Made by a program: the position numbers and the translations under genes. This document shows, one piece after another, positions 1-7,403 of a DNA stretch of 36,851 nucleotides (positions are counted from its first letter, which is position 1; the number at the start of each line of letters is the position of its first letter). The stretch spans positions 1-36,851 of the forward strand of contig JAJDTI010000016.1 of assembly GCA_022827245.1 (NCBI GenBank), written 5' to 3'. This DNA comes from Pseudomonadales bacterium (GTDB taxonomy: Bacteria; Pseudomonadota; Gammaproteobacteria; Pseudomonadales; Azotimanducaceae). The notes under the pieces are model-generated. The model was not told the origin of the DNA. It saw only the letters and a list, made by a program, of their open reading frames with translations, and did no database searches.

Positions 1-1
1 G

Positions 2-805
2 CTCGGTCACGAGTTCTGCGCCGAGGTCATGGAGACGCGCGGCGACCTCCGGGCGGGAGACCTCGTCTGCTCGGTGCCCGCCCTGGACCGGCCGGTCACG
101 GTGGGGGTCGGTTACTCGACCGAGGCGCCCGGGGGCTTCGGGGAATACATGCTGCTTTCCGAGCGGCTGTTGATGCCGGTGCCCGACGGCACACCGAAGG
201 ACCACGCCGCCCTGACGGAGCCCATGGCCGTCGGTTACCACGCGGTCAACATGGCGCGCCTCGAGGGGAACGAGGGGATCGTCGTCATCGGCGCCGGACC
301 CGTGGGGCTGGCCGTGACCGCCAACCTCAAGGCCCGCGGCGCGGGGCCGGTCGCCGTTTCCGAGTTGTCGGCCAGGCGGCGCGATCTGGCCATCGCCCTG
401 GGGGCGGACATCGTGGTGGATCCCCGCGAGCGGACTCCCTACGGGCTCTCGGAGATCGCCGGCCGGGACCGGACCGTGATCTTCGAGTGTGTCGGCGTCC
501 CCGGCATGATCGACGATATCTTCCTGAACGCGCCGCAGCGGGCGCGCATCGTCGTCGTCGGCGCCTGCCTGCAGACGGACCACTCGAGGCCGCTGATCGC
601 CGTCAACAAGGAACTCAACGTCCAGTACGTGCTGGGCTACACGGTGCGGGAGTTCCACGAGACGCTGCACCACATCGCCGACGGACAGCTCGACGTCGGA
701 CCGATCGTCACCCACACGGTGGACCTCGACGGCGTCGCGGGCGCCTTCGACGATCTCGCCCGGCCGGAAGCCCACGGCAAGGTGATCGTGCGGCCCTGGG
801 ACTGA
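2..805 (+). CDS. Zinc-type alcohol dehydrogenase (MDR superfamily), 5' end missing
   Basis: The reading frame is open from the window edge, so the N-terminus is missing; 267 residues remain. The visible start, LGHEFCAEV, is the GHE motif carrying catalytic-zinc ligands in medium-chain dehydrogenases. A TEPMAVGYHAV segment supplies the conserved Glu before the cofactor domain, and VVIGAGPVGLA is the Rossmann nucleotide loop. The GDLVCSV region has a single Cys, so the four-cysteine structural zinc loop seems to be absent. This fits threonine/sorbitol-dehydrogenase-like enzymes that oxidise an alcohol with NAD(P). The substrate cannot be told. The gene stops 2 bases before the stop codon of an opposing small gene. 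The family is certain; the exact activity is not. Confidence 0.9.
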   Translation, partial: LGHEFCAEVMETRGDLRAGDLVCSVPALDRPVTVGVGYSTEAPGGFGEYMLLSERLLMPVPDGTPKDHAALTEPMAVGYHAVNMARLEGNEGIVVIGAGPVGLAVTANLKARGAGPVAVSELSARRRDLAIALGADIVVDPRERTPYGLSEIAGRDRTVIFECVGVPGMIDDIFLNAPQRARIVVVGACLQTDHSRPLIAVNKELNVQYVLGYTVREFHETLHHIADGQLDVGPIVTHTVDLDGVAGAFDDLARPEAHGKVIVRPWD

Positions 806-807
806 GC

Positions 808-1074
808 CTACGCCGGCGCCGTCGGAGCGACCGGCTCGCCGTTGACGGTGACTTCCAGCCGGCCCTCGGCGGGCCAGTAGCGGGCCTCCACGTAGCGGTG
901 CTCCTCCCAGTGCAGTTCCACGTTGGTCCAGACGTACAGGGGTTCACGTGGGGAAGGTTCGCGCCGCTTGCGCAGGCAGCCGTCGAGCCAGAGCTCCAGT
1001 CCGCCATCCCCGGTGACCACGACGGTTGCGCACTTGTGGCCGACCGGAACGGCCAGGGTCCTGTCACGATCCAT
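808..1074 (-). CDS. Small conserved-looking protein of unknown function (88 aa)
   Basis: I do not recognise this protein. It reads as an 88-residue soluble polypeptide with alternating polar and hydrophobic strands, for example LELWLDGCLRKRRE and RYVEARYWPAEGRLEVTVNG, which suggests a small beta-rich fold. There is no signal peptide or membrane segment. The chosen ATG lies inside CCATGG, whose other strand carries the likely ATG of the divergent permease, so the two start codons overlap. An alternative upstream ATG at 1122 would add 16 residues and place the start inside the permease gene, behind a GGGGG run. The 3' end is tail-to-tail with the dehydrogenase. Protein-like composition is the main support. 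Confidence 0.6.
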   Translation of the reverse strand: MDRDRTLAVPVGHKCATVVVTGDGGLELWLDGCLRKRREPSPREPLYVWTNVELHWEEHRYVEARYWPAEGRLEVTVNGEPVAPTAPA

Positions 1075-2512
1075 GGCGATGGGGGAGAATGCTCCGCGCT
1101 CCCGGCTGGCGGATTCTGACATTCCCCCGAATCGTTTCAAACGCGTCCTGCGCTCGCGGGAGGTGATCACCCTCTCCTTCGGCGCGATGATCGGCTGGAG
1201 CTGGGTCCTCCTCACCGGACACTGGGTCGACAACGCCGGCTCGCTTGGAACGCTGATCGCCTTCGCCGCCGGGGGGGTCGCCATCGCCTTCATCGGGCTG
1301 ACCTACTCGGAGCTGGTTTCCGCCATGCCCGAGGCGGGCGGCGAGCACGTCTACACACACGCGGCGCTCGGGCCCGGGTGGTCGTTCGTCTGCACCTGGG
1401 CGCTGCTGATGGCGTACACGGCGGTCTGCGTTTTCGAGTCCGTCGCGCTGCCGACCGCGGTGGAGTACCTCTTCCCCGAGATCCGGACGGGCACGCTGTG
1501 GCACGTGGCGGGGGCGCCCGTGCACCTCGGCTTCGTGGTCCTGGGCGTGGCGGGATCCGTGGTCATGACCTGGATCAACGTCATCGGGATCCGCACGGCG
1601 GCGTTCGTACAGAGCGCCATCACCGGGGCGATCCTGCTCGCCGGGCTGCTGCTGCTCGCCGGCGCCGGGGCCAACGGCGCGTGGCAGAACGCCGAGCCGC
1701 TCGTCGCCGTGCCGGTCACCGGCGTCCTCACCGTGCTCATCATGGTCCCCGCCCTCATGGTGGGGTTCGACGTCCTGCCGCAGTCCGCGGAGGAGATCGA
1801 CCTGCCGCCGCAGCGGATCGGGTGGCTCCTCATCGGGTCGCTCGTGATGGCGGTGCTCTGGTACGGGGCCATTTCCTTCGGCGTCGCTCTCGCCCTCGAC
1901 GCCGACGCCCGGAGTGCGTCGACCGTGGCCACCGCGGACGCCGCCACCGCGTTGTGGGGCGGCCGCTGGGCCGGGGCCGCGCTCATCGCCGGCGGCGTGG
2001 GCGGCATCCTCACGAGCTGGAACGCGTTCATCATCTGCGGCAGCCGCCTGATGTTCGCCCTCGCCGAGTCGGGCGTGCTGCCGGCCGCATTCGCCCGGCT
2101 GCATCCGAAGTACCGCACGCCGTGGGTGGGGATCGTGGTCCTCGGTATCCTCTCGTGCATCTCCCCCCTGTTCGGCCGGTCCATCCTCGTGTGGCTCGTC
2201 AACGCGGGCTCCATGGCGGTGGTGGTCGCGTACGTCTTCGTACCCATCGCGTTCCTGGTCCTGCGGCGCAGGAGTCCCGGAATGCCGCGTCCGTTCCGCG
2301 TCCGCTGGCCCCGGACCGTCGGCGTCACGGCCGTTGTTCTCGCACTCGGACTGCTCTCGCTCTACCTGCCGTTCAGCCCCTCGTCACTGGTGTGGCCCTA
2401 CGAGTGGGCGATGGTGATCGGCTGGGCGGCGATCGGCGTCGGCGTCTGGCTCGCGGCGCCCTTCAGAAGAGCCCGAGCTGCTCCGTCCGCGGCCGAAACA
2501 GGTCCGTCCTGA
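1073..2512 (+). CDS. APC-superfamily amino acid/polyamine permease
   Basis: The product is about 479 residues, the usual size for APC permeases, with about 12 hydrophobic segments. The N-terminal pattern REVITLSFGAMIGWSWV is the family's first membrane helix, with the unwound substrate-binding motif (G-x-G/A-M-I-G). The next helix carries the typical Y-x-E-L segment (GLTYSELVSAMPEAGGEHVY). It probably imports an amino acid or amine by proton or sodium coupling across the inner membrane; the substrate is not identifiable. ATG codons at 1073 and 1079 are both possible, and neither has a strong ribosome binding site. The stop lies 50 bases inside the convergent radical SAM gene. No operon partner is evident on this strand. 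Confidence 0.88.
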   Translation: MAMGENAPRSRLADSDIPPNRFKRVLRSREVITLSFGAMIGWSWVLLTGHWVDNAGSLGTLIAFAAGGVAIAFIGLTYSELVSAMPEAGGEHVYTHAALGPGWSFVCTWALLMAYTAVCVFESVALPTAVEYLFPEIRTGTLWHVAGAPVHLGFVVLGVAGSVVMTWINVIGIRTAAFVQSAITGAILLAGLLLLAGAGANGAWQNAEPLVAVPVTGVLTVLIMVPALMVGFDVLPQSAEEIDLPPQRIGWLLIGSLVMAVLWYGAISFGVALALDADARSASTVATADAATALWGGRWAGAALIAGGVGGILTSWNAFIICGSRLMFALAESGVLPAAFARLHPKYRTPWVGIVVLGILSCISPLFGRSILVWLVNAGSMAVVVAYVFVPIAFLVLRRRSPGMPRPFRVRWPRTVGVTAVVLALGLLSLYLPFSPSSLVWPYEWAMVIGWAAIGVGVWLAAPFRRARAAPSAAETGPS

Positions 2513-3632
2513 GGGTCGGCAGGCCGCGCTCCGTGAGTCCGTACTTGCGCAGCGCGACCTGGTGACGCCTGGCGAGGAGGTCCGCGAATGCCCCCTCGCC
2601 CCGCATCCGCGTACCCCACTGCGCGTCGTAGTCCTTGCCCCGGCGGCTGTCGCGGACGCGGCTCATGACGTGGTCCGCCTTGAGCGGGTAGTGCTCGGCA
2701 AGCCACTCCCGGAACAGGTCCTTCACCTCGTAGGGCAGGCGCAGCATGGTGTAGCGGACGTCCCGCGCGCCGGCTTCCGCGGCCGCCTCGACGATGCGCT
2801 CGAGTTCGTGATCGTTGATGTACGGGATCATCGGCGCCGCCATGACCCCGACCGGAACGCCCGCCTCGTGCAGCGTCCGCACGGCCCGCAACCGCGCGCC
2901 CGGAGAAGCGGTGCGGGGTTCCAGCCGGTTCTTGAGTCCGTTGTCGAGGGTGGTCACGCTGAGCATCACGACCGCGAGCCCCTGTTCGGCCAGCGGCACC
3001 AGCAGGTCGAGGTCCCGCACGACCGCGGCTCCCTTCGTCACGACGCTGACCGGATGGCGGTACTCCAGCAGCGTCTCCAGGATGCGCCGGGTGATCTCCA
3101 GGCGGCGTTCGCCGGGTTGGTAGGGGTCGGTGTTCGTCCCCATCGCCAGCGTCGAGCAGGTGTACCGCGGGTGATCGAGCGCCTCTCGCAGGCGCTCCAC
3201 GACCCCGGTCTTGTAGAAGATGCGGGTCTCGAAATCGAGGCCGGGCGAGAGGTCGAGGTACGCGTGGGTCGGGCGGGCGTAGCAGTAGATGCAGCCGTGC
3301 TCGCAGCCCTTGTAGGGGTTGATCGACTGGCTGAAGGGGATGTCCGGGGAGGCGTTGGTGGCGATGAGGTTCTTCGTCCGGTCCGGCAGGAACTGCGTTT
3401 CCGGGGAGCTCTCCTCGAACTCGCCGAAGTCGCCCGACTCTCCCAACTCTCCCAACTCTCCCAACTCTCCCACAGAAGGCGCCCAGCCATCGTCCACGGG
3501 CGCGCTCCGGTGGTGCTCGAAGCGGCCCGCCGGGTTGGATACCGCGCCGCGCCCCTTGTGGACCTCCTTCCGGTTCACCTCCGAATCCCCCCGGCTGGAT
3601 GGACCTGCCATTATACCTGTACATTCGTCCAT
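2463..3632 (-). CDS. PA0069-type radical SAM protein (SplB-like)
   Basis: A cysteine motif CEHGCIYC (C110-x3-C114-x2-C117) would bind a [4Fe-4S] cluster and S-adenosylmethionine. The surrounding text (NPYKGCEHGCIYCYARPTH) is typical of the PA0069 family, relatives of spore photoproduct lyase whose substrate is unknown. An N-terminal KGRGAVSNPAGRFE block is also characteristic of it. Residues about 55-73 form a low-complexity G-E-L repeat encoded by a 9-base tandem repeat. The start is uncertain: ATG 3632 has no good ribosome site, ATG 3611 is preceded by AGG, and GTG 3578 has GGGGGG about 8 bases upstream and sits closest to the conserved block. The 3' end overlaps the permease gene by 50 bases. 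Confidence 0.88.
   Translation of the reverse strand: MDECTGIMAGPSSRGDSEVNRKEVHKGRGAVSNPAGRFEHHRSAPVDDGWAPSVGELGELGELGESGDFGEFEESSPETQFLPDRTKNLIATNASPDIPFSQSINPYKGCEHGCIYCYARPTHAYLDLSPGLDFETRIFYKTGVVERLREALDHPRYTCSTLAMGTNTDPYQPGERRLEITRRILETLLEYRHPVSVVTKGAAVVRDLDLLVPLAEQGLAVVMLSVTTLDNGLKNRLEPRTASPGARLRAVRTLHEAGVPVGVMAAPMIPYINDHELERIVEAAAEAGARDVRYTMLRLPYEVKDLFREWLAEHYPLKADHVMSRVRDSRRGKDYDAQWGTRMRGEGAFADLLARRHQVALRKYGLTERGLPTLRTDLFRPRTEQLGLF
3411..3472 (+). repeat. In-frame 9-bp tandem repeat inside the radical SAM gene
   Basis: Four consecutive units of ctctcccaa (the last one ending in c) run from 3438 to 3472. Three more diverged units precede them from 3411. On the minus strand they encode tripeptides of the G-E-L type. 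Since 9 is a multiple of 3, copy-number slippage would change the protein length without shifting the frame. Confidence 0.9.
3610..3615 (-). promoter_or_regulatory. Possible -10 element (TATAAT) for the radical SAM gene
   Basis: The minus strand has an exact TATAAT, rare in this GC-rich sequence. If used, transcription would begin near 3603 and only the GTG start at 3578 would lie on the transcript. No convincing -35 box was found, so this is tentative. Confidence 0.3.
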
Positions 3633-3709
3633 GAAAAGGAGTCCACGCTATCATCCGCCGGCCGAACGTCCCGCGCGCGGAGCGCGACAGCCGAGGGAGG
3701 ACCGACGCC

Positions 3710-4339
3710 ATGACCCTGACGCTCTGGGGCGGCGCGACCGGCCGCACGATCCGGCCCCACTGGGCCCTGCACGAACTCGGGGTCGAGTACGAGGCGAAGC
3801 TCATCGGCCCGCGTACCGGCGAGACGCAGACGGACGAGTTCCGCGCGCTCAGCATCAAGGAGAAGGTGCCCGTCCTGGTGGACGGCGACCTCGTGCTCAC
3901 GGAGAGCGCCGCCATCGTCACCTACCTCGGCGACAAGTTCGGCGGCCTGACGCCTGCGGTCGGCAGCGTCGAACGGGCCCGCTACAACGAGTGGACCTCC
4001 TTCATCCTGATGGAGCTGGACGCCCACACGCTCTACGTATTGCGCAAGCACGGCGACCTGGCGGCGCTGTACGGCGAAGCGCCGGCGGCGATGCAGGCCG
4101 CGCGGGACGGATTCAACAAACAGGTCCGGTGGGCGGAACGACGCCTGGGCGACGCGCCCTTCGCGGTCGGCGACGCGTTCTCCGGCGTGGACATTCTCCT
4201 CACGTCCTGCCTCGACTGGGCGCGCGCGTACGGCTTCGGCCTGTCCCCGGCGCTCGAGGCCTACCGGGAACGTCACCGGGAGCGGCCCGCCTACCGGAGC
4301 GCGGCGGAACTGAACTACTCGATCCGGCCTGGCGCGTAG
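3710..4339 (+). CDS. Glutathione S-transferase family protein
   Basis: A 209-residue protein with the two-domain GST layout. The N-terminal thioredoxin-like half contains KVPVLVDGD, the cis-proline loop, and LTESAAIVTYL, the glutathione-gamma-glutamyl contact with the conserved E-S pair. The C-terminal half is helical and includes GDAFSGVDILLTSCLDW, the N-capping box/hydrophobic staple region of GSTs. It likely conjugates glutathione to electrophiles or acts as a reductase in the cytosol. The substrate is unknown. The start is well placed, with GGGAGG 9 bases before the ATG. It is divergent from the radical SAM gene and convergent with the hydrolase gene that follows. Confidence 0.92.
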   Translation: MTLTLWGGATGRTIRPHWALHELGVEYEAKLIGPRTGETQTDEFRALSIKEKVPVLVDGDLVLTESAAIVTYLGDKFGGLTPAVGSVERARYNEWTSFILMELDAHTLYVLRKHGDLAALYGEAPAAMQAARDGFNKQVRWAERRLGDAPFAVGDAFSGVDILLTSCLDWARAYGFGLSPALEAYRERHRERPAYRSAAELNYSIRPGA

Positions 4340-4349
4340 GGGGGACGCT

Positions 4350-5450
4350 CTACCCGAGCAGCCAGTCCATGATCCGCGGGTTCTCGTCCCGCGGATAGGT
4401 GTGGGACAGGTCCTCGATCTCGCGATAGACGATGTCCGCCCCCGCCGCGGTGAGCGCCGCGTTGGCCGTGCGCGCGATCTCCACCGGGAACATCCAGTCG
4501 AGCACGCCGTGGATGAGGTAGACCCGGAGTCCCTTCAGGCGGTCGGCCGGGCTGGCGTCGAGCAGCATCGGGTGGAAGCTCGCTGAACTCGGCGCCAGGT
4601 GCGTGAACGGCGAGTCGCCACGCAGACCGCTCACGTAGGCGAAGGTCCCGCCGTCGCTCATGCCGGTCAGCAGCAGCCGGTCGCGGTCGACGTTCCAGCG
4701 TTCGCAGACCTGCTCGACGATCGTGTCGAGGTGGCCGCTGTCCACGTCGGGCCCCATCAGCGACCACGTGCGGCCCCGGGCGGTCGGGCTGACCAGGATG
4801 ACCCCGCGGCTGCGCGCCTCCCGCAACCACGTCCAGAGGAAGTCCGCGCCGTGCCCGCTGCCGCCGTGCAGGGCCATGACCAGCGGCCACGGCTCCTCGC
4901 CGTCGTAGTACTCCGGCACGTACATCGAGAACCCGCCGCGCTCGCCACGGGCGTTCGAGGCGTGCATCACGCCCACGTTGTCCCGGCGGGCATCCGCCTT
5001 CGCGAGCTTCTCGAGCAGCGCCTCGTCGTCCCGCAGGCCCGGCTCCACGAAGAACCGGCTCACCGGAGGCAGGGCGCCCGCGATGACATAGAGCGACTCC
5101 GTGGCGCGCGTCGCGCCGCGCATGGCCCGGTACGCGCGCATCGGCCCTTCCGGGCTTCGGGCGGCCTCCGCGATCCCTTCGAAGGCATCGCAGACATGCT
5201 CGGCCGTCCTCTCGACCTGCTTGCTGAAGTCCTTCAGGTGCTCCGGCCAGTCCGCTTCCCGGAAGGCCGGCAGCGCGTCCCGTATGGGCTGGTCCGTCCC
5301 CGCCACCTTCGCCGCGAGCAGCGCCAGGTTCGGCGGGTGCAGGTGGCGGCTGACGTGCGCCAGCGCGTCCATGCCGTTCAGAATCGGCGGCAGCAACGCC
5401 GTGATCGCGTCGAGCAGCCGCTCGGTATCCGCTTCTGGGCCGTCGGTCAT
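4350..5450 (-). CDS. Alpha/beta hydrolase (PHB-depolymerase/prolyl-oligopeptidase type) with extra N-terminal helical region
   Basis: The 366-residue product has a C-terminal alpha/beta hydrolase domain from about residue 175. It contains the oxyanion motif ALHGGSGHG (194-201), the nucleophile elbow GMSDG (Ser265), an acid in HGVLDWMFP (Asp318) and a catalytic His in LSHTYP (His350), so the triad is complete. The pattern resembles the extracellular esterase/PHB-depolymerase branch, but no signal peptide is present, so it is probably cytoplasmic. Residues 1-170 are mostly helical and I do not recognise them. The start is clear, with GGAGG 5 bases before the ATG. It is divergent from the VOC gene across about 90 bases, and a shared pathway with that cluster is possible. 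Confidence 0.85.
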   Translation of the reverse strand: MTDGPEADTERLLDAITALLPPILNGMDALAHVSRHLHPPNLALLAAKVAGTDQPIRDALPAFREADWPEHLKDFSKQVERTAEHVCDAFEGIAEAARSPEGPMRAYRAMRGATRATESLYVIAGALPPVSRFFVEPGLRDDEALLEKLAKADARRDNVGVMHASNARGERGGFSMYVPEYYDGEEPWPLVMALHGGSGHGADFLWTWLREARSRGVILVSPTARGRTWSLMGPDVDSGHLDTIVEQVCERWNVDRDRLLLTGMSDGGTFAYVSGLRGDSPFTHLAPSSASFHPMLLDASPADRLKGLRVYLIHGVLDWMFPVEIARTANAALTAAGADIVYREIEDLSHTYPRDENPRIMDWLLG

Positions 5451-5540
5451 GGTGTCCTCCCGAACGCCGACTATAATCCGGCGACGCGCAGGGCGTCGAT
5501 GCGGCACGCGGCCGCGCACCTGCGGGAAGGGGGTCCCGGG

Positions 5541-6407
5541 ATGGCTGAAGCAAGACAGTTCGACCGCAGCGAAGAGAACATCGGCAACGTGCTCAACATG
5601 GAGCACATCAACCTGACCGTGCCGGACCAGCAGGTCGCGGCGCTCTTCTACGTGACGGGGCTCGGCTTCACGCGCGACCCGTACATCGACTTCGGCACCT
5701 TCAACATGTGGGTCAACACCGGCGAGCAGCAGTTCCACCTGCCGAAGAGCACCGCGCAGCGATGGCGGGGGCACATCGCCGTGGTGGTGCCGAGCCTCGA
5801 GGACCTGAAACGGCGGTTTCAGTTCGTGGCGAAGCCGCTCGCCGACACGCAGTTCGCGTGGGAAGAACGCGACGACCACATCGCCGTGACCTGCCCCTGG
5901 GGCAACGACATCCGCGTCTACGGGCCGGACCGCTTCCCCGGACGCTACCTGGGCATCCCGTACGCCGAGACGCCGATCCCCGCCGGCACCGCGGCCGGGA
6001 TCGCCCGCTTCTACGAGCGGGTCTTCGCCACCTCCGCCGTCGTGCTCGACGACAACGCGGGCTGCCGGGCCGAGGTCTCGATGGGCTTCGACCAACGCCT
6101 CGTGTACAGGGAAACCGAAGACGAGATCCCCGAGTACGACGGCCACCACATCGCGATCTACGTGGCGGACTTCGGCGCACCCCACGCCTACCTCGCGGAG
6201 CACGAACTCGTGACCGAGGAGTCGGACCAGCACCAGTATCGCTTCCAGGCGGTCGTGGATCCCGACACCGGCGATACGATCACCGAGCTCGAGCACGAGG
6301 TGCGCAGCCTCTGGCACCCGATGTTCAAGCGCAACCTGGTGAACCGGAACCCGGCCCAGACGTTCTTCAACTACCGGGAGGGACGCGACGCGTTCTATCC
6401 GGGGTGA
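5541..6407 (+). CDS. Two-domain VOC protein, extradiol-dioxygenase-like
   Basis: A 288-residue protein with two glyoxalase/bleomycin-resistance (VOC) modules, the architecture of extradiol ring-cleavage dioxygenases. Module 1 starts [10 protein letters not shown] (His22) and continues GHIAVVVPS (His78), but its last strand, [11 protein letters not shown], has lost the usual Glu. In module 2, [11 protein letters not shown] (His202/203) and ELEHEVRS (Glu251/253), with Glu143 on the first strand, could form a metal site. So a metal-dependent role is plausible, with the metal in module 2. Catalysis is inferred from the family, not shown. The stop overlaps the GTG of the next gene (GTGA), implying translational coupling to the AAA+ ATPase. 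Confidence 0.85.
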   Translation: MAEARQFDRSEENIGNVLNMEHINLTVPDQQVAALFYVTGLGFTRDPYIDFGTFNMWVNTGEQQFHLPKSTAQRWRGHIAVVVPSLEDLKRRFQFVAKPLADTQFAWEERDDHIAVTCPWGNDIRVYGPDRFPGRYLGIPYAETPIPAGTAAGIARFYERVFATSAVVLDDNAGCRAEVSMGFDQRLVYRETEDEIPEYDGHHIAIYVADFGAPHAYLAEHELVTEESDQHQYRFQAVVDPDTGDTITELEHEVRSLWHPMFKRNLVNRNPAQTFFNYREGRDAFYPG

Positions 6408-7240
6408 GCGCGCCGTACTACCTGCCGCTCGCCGACGAGATCGCGGTATTCGAGGCGGCATACCGGAGCCGCCTGCCCGTGCTCCTGAAGGGGCCGACCG
6501 GGTGCGGCAAGACCCGCTTCATCGAGCACATGACCTGGCGGCTCTTCGAGGCCCTCTCTTATGGTGAAGAGTGTGGTGAAGAGGCGCCCCCCCGGGAGGA
6601 CCGCCCGCACCCCCTGGTCACCGTGTCCTGCCATGAGGACCTCACGGCGACGGACCTGGTGGGCCGGTTCCTGCTGCGTGGCGACGAGACCGTCTGGCAG
6701 GACGGCCCCCTGACCCACGCGGTCCGCCAGGGCGCGATCTGCTACCTCGACGAGATCGTCGAGGCGCGCAAGGACACCACGGTGCTCATCCACTCGCTCA
6801 CGGACCACCGCCGTGTGCTGCCCATCGACAAGACCGGGGAACTGCTCGCCGCCCATCCCGACTTCCTGCTGGTGATCTCCTACAACCCCGGCTACCAGAG
6901 CATCCTGAAGGACCTGAAGACCAGCACGCGGCAGCGTTTCGTGAGCCTCGACTTCGACTACCCGGAGCGGGACGTGGAAGCCACGATCATCGCCCACGAG
7001 TCCGGGGTGGACGACGAAGCCGCGGACCGCCTCGCGGCCATCGGGGTGAAGGTGCGGCACCTGCGCGAGCACGGCTTCGAGGAAGGGGTGAGCACGCGCC
7101 TGCTCATCTACGCCGGAGAGCTGATGCGACACGGGATCGCGGCACGTCGCGCCTGCGACATCGCGATCGTGCAGACGGTGTCGGACGACGCCAACGTCCA
7201 GAAGGCGGTAGCGGACATCGTCGACGTCATCTGGCCCTAG
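6404..7240 (+). CDS. CbbQ/NirQ/NorQ-type AAA+ ATPase (MoxR class)
   Basis: A 278-residue ATPase. Walker A is GPTGCGKT (30-37) and Walker B is ICYLDE (112-117). The blocks [45 protein letters not shown] and VISYNPGYQ are close to the CbbQ/NorQ signature. Such ATPases work with a VWA partner (CbbO or NorD) to remodel Rubisco or to activate nitric oxide reductase. Neither target is in this window; a VWA partner lies at 10384-12258. The GTG start overlaps the VOC stop by 4 bases. Compared with the family as I know it, residues about 49-70 are an acidic insertion between the Walker A helix and the next strand. Confidence 0.93.
   Translation: MSAPYYLPLADEIAVFEAAYRSRLPVLLKGPTGCGKTRFIEHMTWRLFEALSYGEECGEEAPPREDRPHPLVTVSCHEDLTATDLVGRFLLRGDETVWQDGPLTHAVRQGAICYLDEIVEARKDTTVLIHSLTDHRRVLPIDKTGELLAAHPDFLLVISYNPGYQSILKDLKTSTRQRFVSLDFDYPERDVEATIIAHESGVDDEAADRLAAIGVKVRHLREHGFEEGVSTRLLIYAGELMRHGIAARRACDIAIVQTVSDDANVQKAVADIVDVIWP
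6562..6583 (+). repeat. Short direct repeat in the ATPase insertion
   Basis: The 10-mer tggtgaagag occurs twice 12 bases apart (6562-6571 and 6574-6583). It encodes the duplicated Y/C-G-E-E peptide in the acidic insertion of the ATPase. Local GC is lower than in the rest of the gene. Confidence 0.8.
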
Positions 7241-7300
7241 GAGACGGCTAGCGCCCCCCACCTACGCGCCAGCGCCGTTCTACGGTGCAGGCTCCAAAGC

Positions 7301-7368
7301 GGAACAAAATAAGTAGATTTGTTTCGTTTTACCTATTCCATAGGAACGAATTCTCGTATCCTATTCCA
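7301..7368 (+). promoter_or_regulatory. AT-rich control region with inverted and direct repeats upstream of the decarboxylase-family gene
   Basis: The 163-base gap before the gene at 7404 contains an AT-rich island unlike its surroundings. GGAACAAA (7301-7308) and TTTGTTTC (7318-7325) form a near-perfect inverted repeat, 7 of 8 pairs with a 9-base spacer. CCTATTCCA is repeated directly at 7332-7340 and 7360-7368, 28 bases apart. These are operator-like. TATCCT at 7357-7362 could be a -10 box, but no clear -35 accompanies it. The island probably holds the promoter for the four genes downstream. Confidence 0.5.
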
Positions 7369-7403
7369 CCAATACGCCCTCCATCCCCCCATGGGGCGAT
7401 GAC

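Noticed and set aside
3411-3472. Tandem ctctcccaa repeats as a possible CRISPR-like or regulatory array
   Set aside because: The units are 9 bases with no spacers and lie in frame within a gene; they are a coding microsatellite.
4350-6461. Extension of the hydrolase gene far upstream on the minus strand
   Set aside because: The added part is the antisense of the VOC gene; the ATG at 5450 has a good ribosome site and a sensible protein start.
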